The notes under the pieces: model-generated | Database searches by the model: none | What the model was told of the DNA's origin: nothing | Seen by the model: only the letters and a program-made list of their open reading frames with translations | Assembly: GCA_964036315.1 (NCBI GenBank) | Contig: OZ038495.1 | Span: forward strand, 29,140,758-29,204,757 | Direction of reading: 5' to 3' | Origin: Acanthosepion esculentum | Taxonomy: Eukaryota > Mollusca > Cephalopoda > Sepiida > Sepiidae | DNA: 64,000 nt | Shown here: piece after piece, positions 54,091-64,000 of the stretch | Numbering within the stretch: the first letter of the stretch is position 1 | How the letters are laid out: the number at the start of each line of letters is the position of its first letter | Made by a program: the position numbers and the translations under genes

Positions 54091-54979
54091 ACACGAGGGT
54101 CATTCAATAAATAATGTGAATTTTTCGCTATAAGGACTTCTAATACAGATAGAAGCTTACTCTTTTTTATTTTTTTTTGTTTTACTTCTTTTTCACATGG
54201 ATTTAATTTCTTTTGCAGATTAAAAAAAACTTTGAGAGTTTTGGCGCTTAACAAAGATGGCCGACCAAGAAGCATGCTCCAGGATTGAACAGCGGTCAGT
54301 TATCAAGTTTTTGGTTGCTGAAGGGTGGAAATCATTTGAAATTCATTGGAGAATGTCAACTGTGTATGGTGCCACATGTTTCAGCCAAATAAATGTCTAC
54401 AAGTGGGCTAAATTGTTTAAAGAAGGACGGAGCAGTGTTGGGGATGAAGACAGGCCTGGGAGGCCTACAAAAGTGAGGTCTCCTGAGGTGATCGAATCAG
54501 TCAATGACCTCATTCAGTCTGACAGAAGGGTGACAGTGGATGACATTGCAAGGACTTTGAGCTTATCTGTTGGGACAAACGCAGGGTTCAGTCAGTCAGA
54601 AGGAGTCATCTTCCATCATGACAACGCAAGGCCTCACACAGCAGCCCAAACGGTGCAGACCATCAACGAGCTGGGCTGGGAACTGCTCCCTCATCTCCCT
54701 TACAGCCCAGATCTTGCCCCTTCAGACTTCCAACTGTTTGCTCCCTTGAAAGCGTTCACGAGAGGCACGAAGTTTAAAAGTGACGATGAAGTCAAAAGTG
54801 TTGTGAGCGACTGGCTGAGACATCAGTCCAAAGATTTTTACGCTGTGGGAATACGGAAGCTTGTGCATAGATGGGAAATGTGTGTGACAGTGCTGGGAGA
54901 TTACGTTGAAAAAAAATTAAGCTATCTGTATTAGAAGTCCTTATACCGAAAAATTAACCTTATTTATTGAATGACCCTC

Positions 54980-54981
<2 letters not shown>
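54091..54981 (+). mobile_element. Mariner element with internal deletion, long inverted ends
   Basis: Left (54093-54152) and right (54919-54979) ends are inverted repeats over about 59 bases (cgagggtcattcaataaata; tataaggacttctaatacag) with only a few mismatches. A TA array follows the right end. At about 890 bp it is some 400 bp shorter than a typical autonomous mariner, the size of the coding deletion seen in its gene. Confidence 0.9.
54257..54934 (+). CDS. Mariner transposase with in-frame internal deletion
   Basis: An uninterrupted 225-codon frame. Residues 1-60 (MADQEACSRIEQRSVIKFLV onward) are the first HTH. Residues 60-105 hold the GRPTK linker (DRPGRPTKVRSPEVI) and second HTH (RVTVDDIARTLSLSVG). 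Mariner proteins then have about 115 residues with the first catalytic Asp (the GDE block). Here the frame jumps from SVGT to NAGFSQSEGVIFHHDNARPH. The second and third Asp remain (HHDNARPH and PYSPDLAPSDFQLF, exactly 34 residues apart, D34D), then RGTKFKSDDEVK, DFYAVGIRKLVHRWEMCV and the end DYVEKKLSYLY. Without the first Asp it cannot catalyse transposition, but the end-binding domain is whole. The family is the mariner group often annotated as SETMAR-like. Whether it is expressed is unknown. Confidence 0.88.
   Translation: MADQEACSRIEQRSVIKFLVAEGWKSFEIHWRMSTVYGATCFSQINVYKWAKLFKEGRSSVGDEDRPGRPTKVRSPEVIESVNDLIQSDRRVTVDDIARTLSLSVGTNAGFSQSEGVIFHHDNARPHTAAQTVQTINELGWELLPHLPYSPDLAPSDFQLFAPLKAFTRGTKFKSDDEVKSVVSDWLRHQSKDFYAVGIRKLVHRWEMCVTVLGDYVEKKLSYLY

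Positions 54982-55010
<29 letters not shown>
54982..55010. repeat. (TA)n microsatellite
   Basis: About 14 TA units abutting the mariner's right end. Confidence 0.95.
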
Positions 55011-55012
<2 letters not shown>

Positions 55013-55013
<1 letters not shown>

Positions 55014-55260
55014 GCACATGTGGTAAGTATTCCATAATGGAAATGTCGGCCACCAAACTGACTACTCAACTCCAAGTTCTTCCGTGTGAGGCGCCTCGTT
55101 AGCGAGCCATTAGGACGAAAAATAATGGCTAACAAAGAGCGTGAAAAACGGCAAGGTAACTAGAGGTGGTGCCTCCATAAGCCACCTTGGGGAAGATAAC
55201 GGAAAACCACTCCACTATTAATCTGAAGATATACCATGGCTAGAAAAACAATAAAGGAAC
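55013..55260 (+). repeat. Probable 5' end of an RTE-type LINE
   Basis: ccaaactgactactcaactc, gaggcgcctcgttagcgagc, catnagg-type sequence, then gcctccataagccaccttgg and ggaagataacggaaaaccac and finally aatctgaagatata. I recognise this leader type as preceding the endonuclease start (NLKI.TWNVRTL) of RTE-group elements, but the endonuclease itself is cut off. The assignment is from memory of such leaders and is tentative. Confidence 0.45.
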
Positions 55261-55781
55261 AATTGACCTAAACGTACCAATATAAATGATTTAAACACCT
55301 TATCTATAACATTCATTGTCAAGAGTGAGTTAATTCATGTGTTAAAATAAACTAATTTGTCTCCTGAATATGGAAGAATAATATATGTAAATTCTATTTA
55401 TCCGACTAACGGCGGGCAGTTGAATGACAAAATGTAAGGAAATCCTATGTGAGGCGTTTCGTTCTTCAAAAGGAACTGTTCAAATTAGATACTGTTTTCA
55501 TTGATGGTATCGTATATATGTAGGTAAGAGAATAAAATATAAACAAACTTCACTGAAAATGCGGAGGTGCTTAACTTTAACTGAGTCATTAACAGTAAAT
55601 CTATATCCATGTTCATACAACATAGTCTTTCTTAGCAAAAACAGTACTACTACACTACAGTGAGGCATATTTAAAAACAAATATGATAAAATAAAAACAG
55701 AAGCGAGTGAAAAATTAATGAAGTTGGTTTAGCTGTTCATCCAGACACAACGGACATTTTTTTAATTATTTCACTACAAGC
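55261..55781. other. Unassigned spacer
   Basis: No gene or repeat was recognised. Confidence 0.45.
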
Positions 55782-56045
55782 AAGGTGGGTGTATCACTAG
55801 CATTCAATGAGTTACAGAGAGTGAAAGTAAGAGTAAAGAGTGCTGTTTGAGGAAAGGGTAAAGAGAAGGACGGCGATCAAGATGAAGGCATCAGAAGATG
55901 CCGATTGACATTAGATTTATCACAGAAGGAAGTAATAGGAAGGGAGTTACACTGTCAAGAAGAGCTAGAGAAAAGCTGTAGGAGTAGAACGGGTGGTTAC
56001 ATTTAATTGTCTCTATAGTGAAAGGCTGGGACCGAGATTCTAACC
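55782..56045 (-). pseudogene. CR1/Jockey-like LINE 3' end fragment
   Basis: On the minus strand SRSQPFTIETIKCNHPFYSY then SFSLALLDSVTPFLLLPSVI match SRSHPFTVETVKFSRLFYSN and following residues of the 6476-7540 element. The 3' non-coding end (ctagtgatacacccaccttg, cttgtagtgaaataatta) parallels that copy's 3' end. Only the last ~50 codons and the UTR remain. Confidence 0.7.
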
Positions 56046-56129
56046 GAAATTTTTCTCTACGTTTTCAGCGTTTCTCTACATGTAGAATGACAACTGGCGT
56101 TTGATTGCATTTCGTTTGCGCCGCCTAAT

Positions 56130-56290
56130 ATATATATATATAATGTCATTCACAGACAGTACTGTTTCGCTGTATCACAGCTCCTCAGTGCGACTCAACT
56201 ATCGAATACCTCAACCCGGGATTGAAACGCAACTAATTTGGTGTCATCCAGAGCTATCTTCACTCGGTAGAGTTACACAACTAAATCTAG
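56130..56290 (-). mobile_element. Family E tRNA-like SINE, copy 2
   Basis: On the minus strand: gttgtgtaactctaccgagt (A-box region), gcgtttcaatcccgggttg (B box), then actgaggagctgtgatacag and cgaaacagtactgtctgtga, ending in a TA tract at 56130-56142. Body and tail are as at 44284-44448. Confidence 0.72.
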
Positions 56291-56423
56291 CGTATTGTTT
56301 TTACAAATGTAAACAAATGCCCATCAGCCAAAGTGCTCCATTCATTTTACTGAAGAGCTTTGCATTAGTGCAGGTGGCTGTTGTTTATAGAATTAGCTTA
56401 TCACTCAACAGTGCTCAATTGAA

Positions 56424-56460
<37 letters not shown>

Positions 56461-58081
56461 CTTGTATATATCGTAAAGTATAAAAGTATTTTCTTATTTC
56501 AAAATAACGTCAATATACAAAATAGCTTTGAAAATGATAGCCCACAGATAAAATAGTGTCTTTGCTTTGTCATCTTTTATATAGAATTAGATACAAATTA
56601 TCGGTCGACATAAAACGAACGTAAATTACATTATCAAGTAGAGATATCTAATTTTCTCCGTTCATATCAAATCTCAATTCATAATACATAGACATCTGTC
56701 AGTCTAGACAGAATTATGCATTTAAAAGCCGCCCTCTTGTCGTATAATACCAATGTTCTATATTTATCTATAAGCACTCCAGAAAATATATCCTTGTAAC
56801 AGACTTGAATTTATATAATTAAATTACTTTTCTATGAGAAAATATTCAACACTTTGTTCGTGAAAAACCTGCTGAACTCGAATATTGAAGTCTCTGACTT
56901 AAAGAAATTCTTCTAATAATGGTACCTTTCTTTTTTCCACAGCAGTTTCCGAAATGTTGGAGTATTTCATGCGACTTTGGCCCAAAATAAATCTTGCCAA
57001 GAAATCGCTTCAATCATTGTGGATGCTATTTTGGACACGGTTTTCCGAAAAATTTCCCTGTAGTTTAATTTCGTTGGTCGCATTTCAACAGAAAACGGAT
57101 TACGAGCAAAAGAGAATTTAATCACTGGTTTTGTTAAATTTATTCCCGTCCTATTGCTCCAGCTACGAATTTAGACGACATAAAAACAAACAATTCTTCA
57201 TTAAAATTAAATCTTTTTTTTCTTTTGAAGAACACGATTTAAACTACCGCAAACTACTTTCATTCAAACTGAATACACTAAATTAGCGATTTTTCTATCG
57301 TGATTACGCAAAACGATCGCTTGAAATATTTCAAATGATTCTAGAAAATACTTGTCAGAAACAGCCTTGGGTCTGATATCAATGCAGGGGACCCATATCG
57401 CAAATCCTGTTTAAAGTTTCTGATACGTTCCACATAGCAATTGCGGACATTAGAAAGACATCTCGACAACTACACACTTCACCCGCTTTTAAATTCTAGT
57501 TAAGACAATTTCAACTCTGGGGATTTCAAATGCCGCCGTTTTTGGTGGGATTAATACCAACCTAAATTCGTGACACTAAGTTTAAAACATTGACAAACGT
57601 TTCCAATATTCCATGAATTTATTGATTTAATTTAAGCGGAGTTAGGGATTCAATAAATAGACTGCTTTTTTCGATACACGTATTATTTTTCAGCTTGAAG
57701 TCTGAGAAATTGATAGTGGTATTTCAACGAATAAATATGAATGTCTATTGAGTTTTCATTTATATTTAACTGAAATTCTATATAGGTTTATGGCTTGCCT
57801 TATTTTCAGACATTCGCTTATTTTCATTATATTTATCAGTGAGTTTTCTTCCAAGATTGAACCAGTTCGATACTAGATTGAATCCGCTTTTCGAATTTTA
57901 AATCAAGAGTAAACCGCTTATCCAGCATTTCACAAATCGACTTGACGACTCAGTGGTGAACGAATTTTATATTTATTTTAAATGCCACATACTTTCAGGC
58001 TTTTCGAAGGTTCTGTTACATTATGAAATGTGAATTGCTAGGACTAATCTGAAGTAGAAGATTCATATTGCCTTCCCAGTT
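56291..58081. other. Unassigned stretch, mostly repeat-free
   Basis: (TA)n at 56424-56455; otherwise no repeat or gene was recognised for about 1.6 kb. The AT-rich single-copy-like sequence has a few A/T runs only. Confidence 0.5.
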
Positions 58082-59372
58082 GTCTAGAATTCATACTAGC
58101 TGACCTCCAAGCTTAAGAAAGGTAAATCTGTGGTGCTATTCTTGTTGCTTTCACATGGCTTAGAATCCTGTCTGCTAAGCTTTTAAAAAAAGCAATCTAT
58201 GCTTCTATCCTTATTACCTTCTCAATTATTTAGAAATCATATTAACAGAACCCAAACTTAGAAAGGACAATCTATGCATTTATTCCTGTTGACTTCTCAA
58301 TTGCTTAGAATTCATACTCGCAGATGCAAAAGCTTAGAAATGTCAATCAATGTGGCTATTCTTGTTCTCTTTTCTGTTGTTTAGAGTTCATACTATTTGA
58401 ATGTCAAGCATACAAATGTCAAGCTATGTTGTTATTATAATTGCCTTCTTAATTGGTTAGAATTAATAATCATTGACTGCAAAGTTTAGAAAGGTTAATC
58501 TACGCCGTTAATTTTTTGCCGCCTCTGTTTTTCAGTATTCTTATGACCTTCCAACATTGATGCGGGACCATGATATTTGGCATGACAAACTCAGGAATTT
58601 CTGAGATAGCTCGACTTAATGAATAATAACTAGCGGATCGCAAAGCTTAGAAAGGTTAATCGAAGCTCCTATTCCTTTTTGCCTTCTCAGTTCTTTAGAA
58701 TTGATACTAGCTGAGTGCTAAGTTTAGAAAAGTCAATCTAAGTTGCTATACATGTTACCTTCTCAAATGATTACAAACCCATGCTAGCTGATCTCAAAGC
58801 TGTAAAAGGTCAATCTATGTTGCGATTTCTGTTGCCTTTTCAGGGAACAGAAATAGCAACATAGATTAGAATCCTTAAAATTCATACTACATCACCCCCA
58901 AAGTTTAGAATGGCCAATCAAGGCTGCTATTATTATTGCTTTTAAATAGTTAAGAATCGCATCTTCACTTTCATAGAATCCATACCCACTGACTTTCTCA
59001 ATTGATTACAAATTAATATTAGCTGACCCCAAACTTAGAAAGGTCAAATCATGCTGCTATTCCTTTTGCCTTGACACCTAGATTTCATCTTAACACGAGG
59101 GTTAGAAAGAAGTCTTAGAAAGGTCAATCTATGTTGCTATTCCTGTTAGTACAAATTCTAAGCATTTGATTACCTAACTGACATCACAGTTTAGAAAATC
59201 ATTCTATGTTGCTATTCCTGTTATCTTCTGTTCTTTAGACTTCATACTACCTGAAACCCAAGGTTCGAAAGGTCAGTCTCTGATGCTATTCTTCTTGTCT
59301 ATTCTATTGTTTAGAATTCATTCTTGTTGATCCTGAGACTTAGAAAGTTTAATCTATGCTGCCATTTTACCC
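58082..59372 (+). repeat. Old degenerate satellite, ~75-bp unit, ~15 copies
   Basis: A loose unit of about 70-80 bases recurs: ttagaattcatactagctga, ccccaaagcttagaaaggtc, aatctatgttgctattcctg, ttgccttctcaattg. Clear starts occur near 58082, 58160, 58231, 58306, 58382, 58458, 58694, 58770, 58868, 59004, 59224 and 59310. Units are about 60-80% alike by eye, with insertions between some. At 58812-58866 part of a unit is inverted, forming a hairpin with a 22-base stem (one or two mismatches). Confidence 0.85.
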
Positions 59373-60974
59373 ATTAACCTGCTGCTATATGTGACGATTT
59401 AAGCAGTTTTCTCAGGGTAGTTAAATAACCCGACGGAAATTTGAATTTGAATTTGACATGTAAATATTCTTGTACTGTTATTTATAGAGAGAAAGATCAT
59501 TTTTGCAACTAGTGGATGAAGATATTTCTACTATATGGGCATTAATATAGAAAACTATTTCCAGTTTGCGTAAGGGCCAAATCCAGCTTTCATTTGAGCC
59601 AATGACTCTTTTATGAACACTTTTTTTTATTCTCAAGAAAATTCTTGTAGAATATTTTTAAATGCAATGTAATAGATAATTGGTACTATACATTACCCAA
59701 GGCAGTTTTCATGGAAATTATATGATGCCGTATACATGATGGGATCCTGTATTGGTCAACGAAACGTTTGACTTAAAAACAAAAAAACATTAAACCAAGT
59801 GAAAGCAGAAATCAAAGGAAAGCATCTAGATTTAGCTAAGAGAAAAGACATGAAACTATTATCTGTTGGATTCAGCAAATTCAGATCGTATCATTTAGTT
59901 GTGATTTTTGGTAATTATCTTAAAAGAATTCTCATTGATTATTTTATGTGAAAGATAAAAATTTCTTTGAGGGAGTTGCGTAACAGATGCAGATTTTAAA
60001 TCAATAAATTACTAAATATAATTTGAATGAAATTAATGAAGAATTTTGTTAAAAATTTTAATTTGAAACCCCAACGTAACTGATACGTGGCAGTTCTGCT
60101 CATGTTATCTACAATAGAGTTGTAATTGTGGCCACTTGATATAACGAATATTATAGATAAAATATTCTAATCAATTCAGTGATTTTAAACTGCCTATATA
60201 TTTCAAGCAAAAACCAAGAGAGGATCAGTTACAAATTCAATGTGCATTCATATTGTTCTTTCTTGTAGTAATTAACTCCGAGATTTGAGTTACCTCAAAA
60301 CTAAAACAACCTTCCATAAATTTCAATGAAAACGTTTTTCTCAATATTTTATTCTTAATTATCTGTCTTTTCCATTATTATTTAATCATTTGATTTAATT
60401 TTAATTCAATTTTTAATATTATATTTGCTTATTTCCAGAAGATGTCGTTTAGAGAAAGTGGGCTTGTTCCCCCACAATGATTATTAGCATTGTTGTTTGA
60501 TCAGCACCATAATCTATTACTGGTTAGAAATCTGACAATAAATGACATTCTATTCCCGCTAGTAATAAGGAATAGTGTCGGCCATTAAGTTGGAGAGAGG
60601 CTTCGAGACGCATCCTTTTGTCATTTTATCTTTAAAGTTAAATTTATTATTAATTTGAAGTGCGTTTAATTTAAGCAATTGGAGAGACGTTCGATAGCCA
60701 TATTTGAAAATATAAAACTGCTATAATTGCCAACGATATCAACTTAGTAAGTAATGCAATTTTCTACTCTAATTAGACCTTGCTTACCATCGTTCTCAAA
60801 AGGAAACAATTATTAAATCGTTCTTCTACTTGATGAGAACATGTCTTCAGTGAAAAAAATTGAGCTAAATATATTTTCGATGTATTTAAATACCAGTTGC
60901 CAAGCCAGTCTATTGATTGTAGGAAGCTGGTGCTGTGCTTCCATCTCCAGCAATATCTGCTGTTCTTGCAGATA
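59373..60974. other. Unassigned 1.6-kb stretch
   Basis: No recognised gene or repeat. Strongly AT-rich with short homopolymer runs. Confidence 0.5.
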
Positions 60975-61838
60975 TTAAAAATAATAATAATGATCATAGT
61001 AATGATGATCATAATAATGATAATAATAATGGTGGTGATAATAATGATGATGATAATAATGATCATAATAATGGTAATGATGATGATAATAATGATCATA
61101 ATAATGGTGATGATGATGATAATAATGATCATAATAATGGTGATGATGATGATGATGATAATAATGATCATAATAATGATGGTGATAATGATGATAATAA
61201 TAATGGTGATAATGATGATCATAATAATGATGGTGATAATAATAATGGTGATAATGATGATCATAATAATGATGATGATCATAATAATGGTGATAATGAT
61301 GATGATCATAATAATGGTGATAATGATGATCATAATAATAATGGTGATAATGATGATCATAATAATGATGGTGATAATAATAATAATAATGGTGATAATG
61401 ATGATCATAATAATGATGGTGATAATAATAATGGTGATAATGATGATCATAATAATGATGATGATCATAATAATGGTGATAATGATGATGATCATAATAA
61501 TGGTGATAATGATGATGATCATAATAATGGTGATAATGATGATGATCATAATAATGGTGATAATGATGATGATCATAATAATGGTGATAATGATGATGAT
61601 CATAATAATGGTGATAATGATGATGATCATAATAATGGTGATAATGATGATGATCATAATAATGGTGATAATGATGATCATAATAATAATGGTGATAATG
61701 ATGATCATAATAATAATGGTGATAATGATGATCATAATAATGATGGTGATAATAATAATAATAATCATAATAATGGTGATAATAATAATAATGGTGATAA
61801 TGATGATCATAATGATAATGATGATGATGATAATAATA
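60975..61838. repeat. (GAT/AAT/CAT/GGT)n array with 27-bp higher-order unit
   Basis: About 860 bases made almost only of the triplets gat, aat, cat and ggt in one phase. From about 61475 to 61675 the triplets form a 27-base unit (ggtgataatgatgatgat then cataataat) repeated about seven times. Because the phase is kept, all frames stay open; the longest (399 codons, minus; 311-314, plus) are artefacts of composition. Confidence 0.95.
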
Positions 61839-61877
61839 TAGTGATAAGTAGTAGAATGTCCAATGATTAACTGCAAG

Positions 61878-61975
61878 ATTAATATCTGTCTACATTTTTG
61901 AGATGAGGTATTGTAATTATTTATACTATTTTCATTGTTCGGACTGTTGTCCTCATCGTTGGCTGTTGCCATATT
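61878..61975 (-). mobile_element. Family A 3' fragment
   Basis: The minus-strand 3' body: gcgaatatggcaacagccaa, gatgaggacaacagtccgaa, acctcatctc and tagacagatatt. It directly abuts the triplet array, as if the array grew beside it. Confidence 0.72.
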
Positions 61976-62174
61976 CGCATTGCAAAATTAATCTTTTGCT
62001 GATAAATTTACAAATACACATACAATATTTAAATGATTTATATAAACAGTTTAATGCATTTTGAAAGACGAGTTTTTGTAGTAAATTTTATTTTATCAAA
62101 GTAAAACTAATAAATAATTCTAAATTTATTCACTAGTCTTCGATATGCTCATTCGTTCGAGGGGTATATATGCA
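61976..62174. other. Short unassigned spacer
   Basis: AT-rich; no recognised feature. Confidence 0.4.
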
Positions 62175-62757
62175 TATACCGGGCGTAATAGCAAAACTGT
62201 GCATCTCACAAAATATTTAATATCTAAAAACCACTAAACTAAATGAGTATCTTTTTTCCGGGTTTTCAGATAAAAAGTTCAGCCATCTTGTACTATTTGA
62301 CATAAGAATCACTGAAATAGAACGGGTTGAAATCGTTTTGTGTCAGCCAGACTATGAACAATGGTGAGAGGAAAAATATCATTCAGGCCTTCAGTCATGG
62401 TACCAACATTCACACTCTGGCTTCCATCTTCAAAACCATTCAAGAACCATCAAGAGAACGGCGAATAAGTTTAAAACAGTAAAGAGAAAAACTGGATCAG
62501 GAGGTCCCAACAGGAAGATGGGTCATCATTTCAACTTAGAGCTAAAGGGATCAATTATAAAAGATCCAACTCAACCCATAAGACGTTTGGTACGAGAGAG
62601 AGAGGAGTTTAGACTATGGCAGTCCAAAAAGCAGTGAAAAAAAGACTTGAAAATTAAATCGTACGTAAGTGTGAGGCAGCTTGTTACTGCAGGACAGAAA
62701 GTTAGAAGGTTAGTGAGGGCAAATATCATCTTGAATAAGTAGGAAAATGATTCTAGA
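62175..62757 (+). mobile_element. Tc1/mariner-type element, 5' part
   Basis: Untranslated leader (from about ccgggcgtaatagcaaaac) followed by the N-terminal half of a transposase relic (62354-62757). No right terminal repeat was found: the element stops at the TA tract at 62760-62772, so the left terminal repeat is unconfirmed. Confidence 0.6.
62354..62757 (+). pseudogene. Tc1/mariner-type transposase, N-terminal relic
   Basis: The ATG at 62354 begins MNNGERKNIIQAFSHGTNIH, then TLASIFKTIQEPSRERRI. After shifts comes the linker KRKTGSGGPNRKM, followed by LELKGSIIKDPTQPIRRL and KSYVSVRQLVTAGQKVRRLV. This is the bipartite HTH and GGP-type linker expected at the start of Tc1/mariner transposases. 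The DDE domain is absent. At least three shifts and several stops are present. Confidence 0.7.
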
Positions 62758-62962
62758 ATAATATATATATATTTGAACTTTATTTCAACCCTTTATGAGC
62801 TTCCGATCCTTAGCTATGATTGATTAATGATAAAGATGTCATTTTCGTTTATGATCGATTTCATCACGATTCTTCTGTTAAGCTTGGAGGGTAATTATAC
62901 ATTCTTATTGCTCTATGTATCGTAAACCCTTACGCACCAGCTTGCCGCCCTGCTTCGATCAC
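62758..62962. other. Short unassigned spacer
   Basis: Starts with a short TA tract (62760-62772). No gene was recognised. Confidence 0.4.
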
Positions 62963-63237
62963 TTAAGCAGATCCTGTTGAGAGTCGTCTTGATCTTTGTC
63001 CATCACGCAACCACACCGTGATTGCACCCCGTCGCCCTGTATGCCTGGTCAAGATCGAAAGGAACCGTGACGAATTTTGGATAGCGAAAATAAAAAAAAT
63101 GAAGCAATCGTTGAAGACCGTCGAGCGCATCGCTCCGATTATTATACGGAATGTCCACGAAAATAAAGAAAACGGCAAAGTCCGTTGACTATAGAAGAAA
63201 AGGAGACTGTGGAGATTCAACGGGAGCTGAAATGGTT
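62963..63237 (-). repeat. Family G repeat, copy 1
   Basis: On the minus strand: accatttcagctcccgttga, ccacagtctccttttcttct, gacggtcttc, then ggtgtggttgcgtgatggac and gactctcaacaggatctgc. The same order is found in 63475-63713. Confidence 0.7.
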
Positions 63238-63474
63238 AGTAATTTTAGGTGATACTGAACCGAATTGAACAATGAACGTTTTTACACGTCACTGTGGATC
63301 TCAGACCATTCCAGTTGAAAAGGAATAAAAGAAAATCATTGAGGTTGTTATGCGTAGAGCCTAGTGCACAGAAGAAGACTATTATTTCTTTTTCTACCTT
63401 CTTGACGTTCACAGCCAGCCAGCGTGCAAAATTAATGAGAAAGCGATCTAATTTCGACGGATTATAGCACAATC

Positions 63475-63713
63475 CGCGGATGACCTGGTTCCAAAACCTC
63501 TGAGTTAACCCCGAGCACCACCATGCCACCTTTCTGCGATCTCTTGACCAGATCTAGTTCAGAGTCGCGTGGACTTTTGTCCACCACGCGACCACCTCTG
63601 GATCGCTCAGATTCTAATACAGAATTCCAACCAAGATATAGAAAACGGCAAAGTCCGTCGACTATGAGAAGAAAAAGAGACTGTGGATAACATCCAACGG
63701 GAGATGAAATGGT
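63475..63713 (-). repeat. Family G repeat, copy 2
   Basis: accatttcatctcccgttgg, ccacagtctctttttcttct, agtcgacggactttgccgtt, then ggtggtcgcgtggtggacaa and gactctgaactagatctgg. It is in direct orientation to copy 1, about 0.5 kb away. The core gtggacaaaagtccac can fold into a small hairpin. The minus-strand frame across it (RGGRVVDKSPRDSELDLVKR) is not a known protein. Confidence 0.7.
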
Positions 63714-63760
63714 ATTATATATATATATATATGTGTGTGTATGTGCGTGCGTGCGTATGT
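63714..63760. repeat. (TA)n/(GT)n/(GCGT)n microsatellite
   Basis: (TA)9 followed by GT and GCGT units. Confidence 0.9.
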
Positions 63761-63799
63761 ATGTCATTCATATATATTAGAAATGTTGCATTTTATTTA

Positions 63800-64000
63800 T
63801 ACTTATCTACCATGCGCCCATGAATTGAATATTGCTGTTGCATCTGAACTGAGACTCCTGTTATGTATTTGTAGTTTCCTGATAATACAGAGAATCTGCA
63901 ATGTGCTTGGTCTGAATCTGGCATCTCAGCCTCAGTTATTTTCCCACCAATGTAACGTAGCTTCCCTCTTCCTTTTCTATAAATATTTCCATGGTAATTA
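63800..64000 (+). pseudogene. CR1/Jockey-like LINE fragment running off the window
   Basis: Translation gives ELNIAV-type codons, then RICNVLGLNLASQPQLFSHQ, CNVASLFLFYKYFHGN. These match LICNTIGPDLEYLLQSLSHR and KYFHGNCSEEL of the other copies. The C-terminal remainder would lie beyond position 64000. Confidence 0.75.

Noticed and set aside
54257..54934. SETMAR-type host gene
   Set aside because: No SET domain or host exon is nearby, and the frame lies between the element's own inverted repeats; it is a transposon gene, though possible later use by the host is left open.
60773..61972. Long open frames (311-399 codons) over the triplet array
   Set aside because: They exist only because the array uses four triplets in constant phase; they are open on both strands and in several frames at once and have no domain.

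Overview
The window looks like a gene-poor, AT-rich piece of a large animal nuclear genome. It has no bacterial-style genes, no recognisable host exons, many (TA)n arrays, and a dense layer of decayed transposons: mariner/Tc1 elements, several non-LTR retrotransposon clades, Penelope-like elements and tRNA-like and 5S-like SINEs. The mix fits a lophotrochozoan, most plausibly a cephalopod such as an octopus. That is inference from repeat style, not proof. Only one long open frame looks like an undamaged coding region: an internally deleted mariner transposase at 54257-54934. Nearly all other long open frames are shadows of microsatellites, minisatellites or broken transposon genes.

Layout. 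1-5.2 kb: mostly unassigned sequence, a GATA inverted/tandem repeat, an LTR-like repeat and a TA-flanked MITE that still encodes a transposase tail. 5.2-6.4 kb: near full-length mariner with a broken gene. 6.5-7.5 kb: 3' end of a CR1/Jockey-like LINE. 8.0-12.5 kb: SINEs, a 227-bp pure pyrimidine tract, an RTE endonuclease relic and family B repeats. 14.2-16.4 kb: a foldback relic, a 32-bp minisatellite and a CA/TA array. 17.8-21.3 kb: a nested cluster of family A SINE, a zinc-finger LINE with an LTR-like insert, a Penelope-like element (PLE) relic and a family B copy. 22.5-27.3 kb: a MITE, two more PLE + family A composites and family B. 30.5-38.3 kb: a 1.07-kb inverted duplication around LINE fragments, a Tc1-like deletion derivative and 200-bp direct repeats. 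39.9-46.7 kb: RTE fragments, foldbacks, a C-rich island and SINEs. 46.9-52.6 kb: a 430-bp duplicated block carrying head-to-head family A units, a 36-bp minisatellite, a 192-bp hairpin and a 5S rRNA-derived repeat. 53.5-56.3 kb: RTE tail, a perfect 98-bp palindrome, the mariner with an open frame, and CR1 and SINE fragments. 58.1-59.4 kb: an old ~75-bp satellite. 61-64 kb: a GAT/AAT array with a 27-bp higher-order unit, a Tc1-like relic, a duplicated dispersed repeat and a CR1 fragment running off the end.

How the parts relate. The autonomous pieces (RT, endonuclease, DDE transposase) are all broken or truncated. The short families (A-G) recur in and next to them. The most notable pattern is that a PLE GIY-YIG endonuclease relic is followed each time, across the same spacer, by the tRNA-like family A sequence (three loci). 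Elsewhere family A occurs as head-to-head units sharing one tRNA-like head. This suggests that family A is part of, or was captured by, a PLE unit. All copy comparisons and coordinates were made by eye, so edges are approximate to a few bases unless a terminal repeat defines them.
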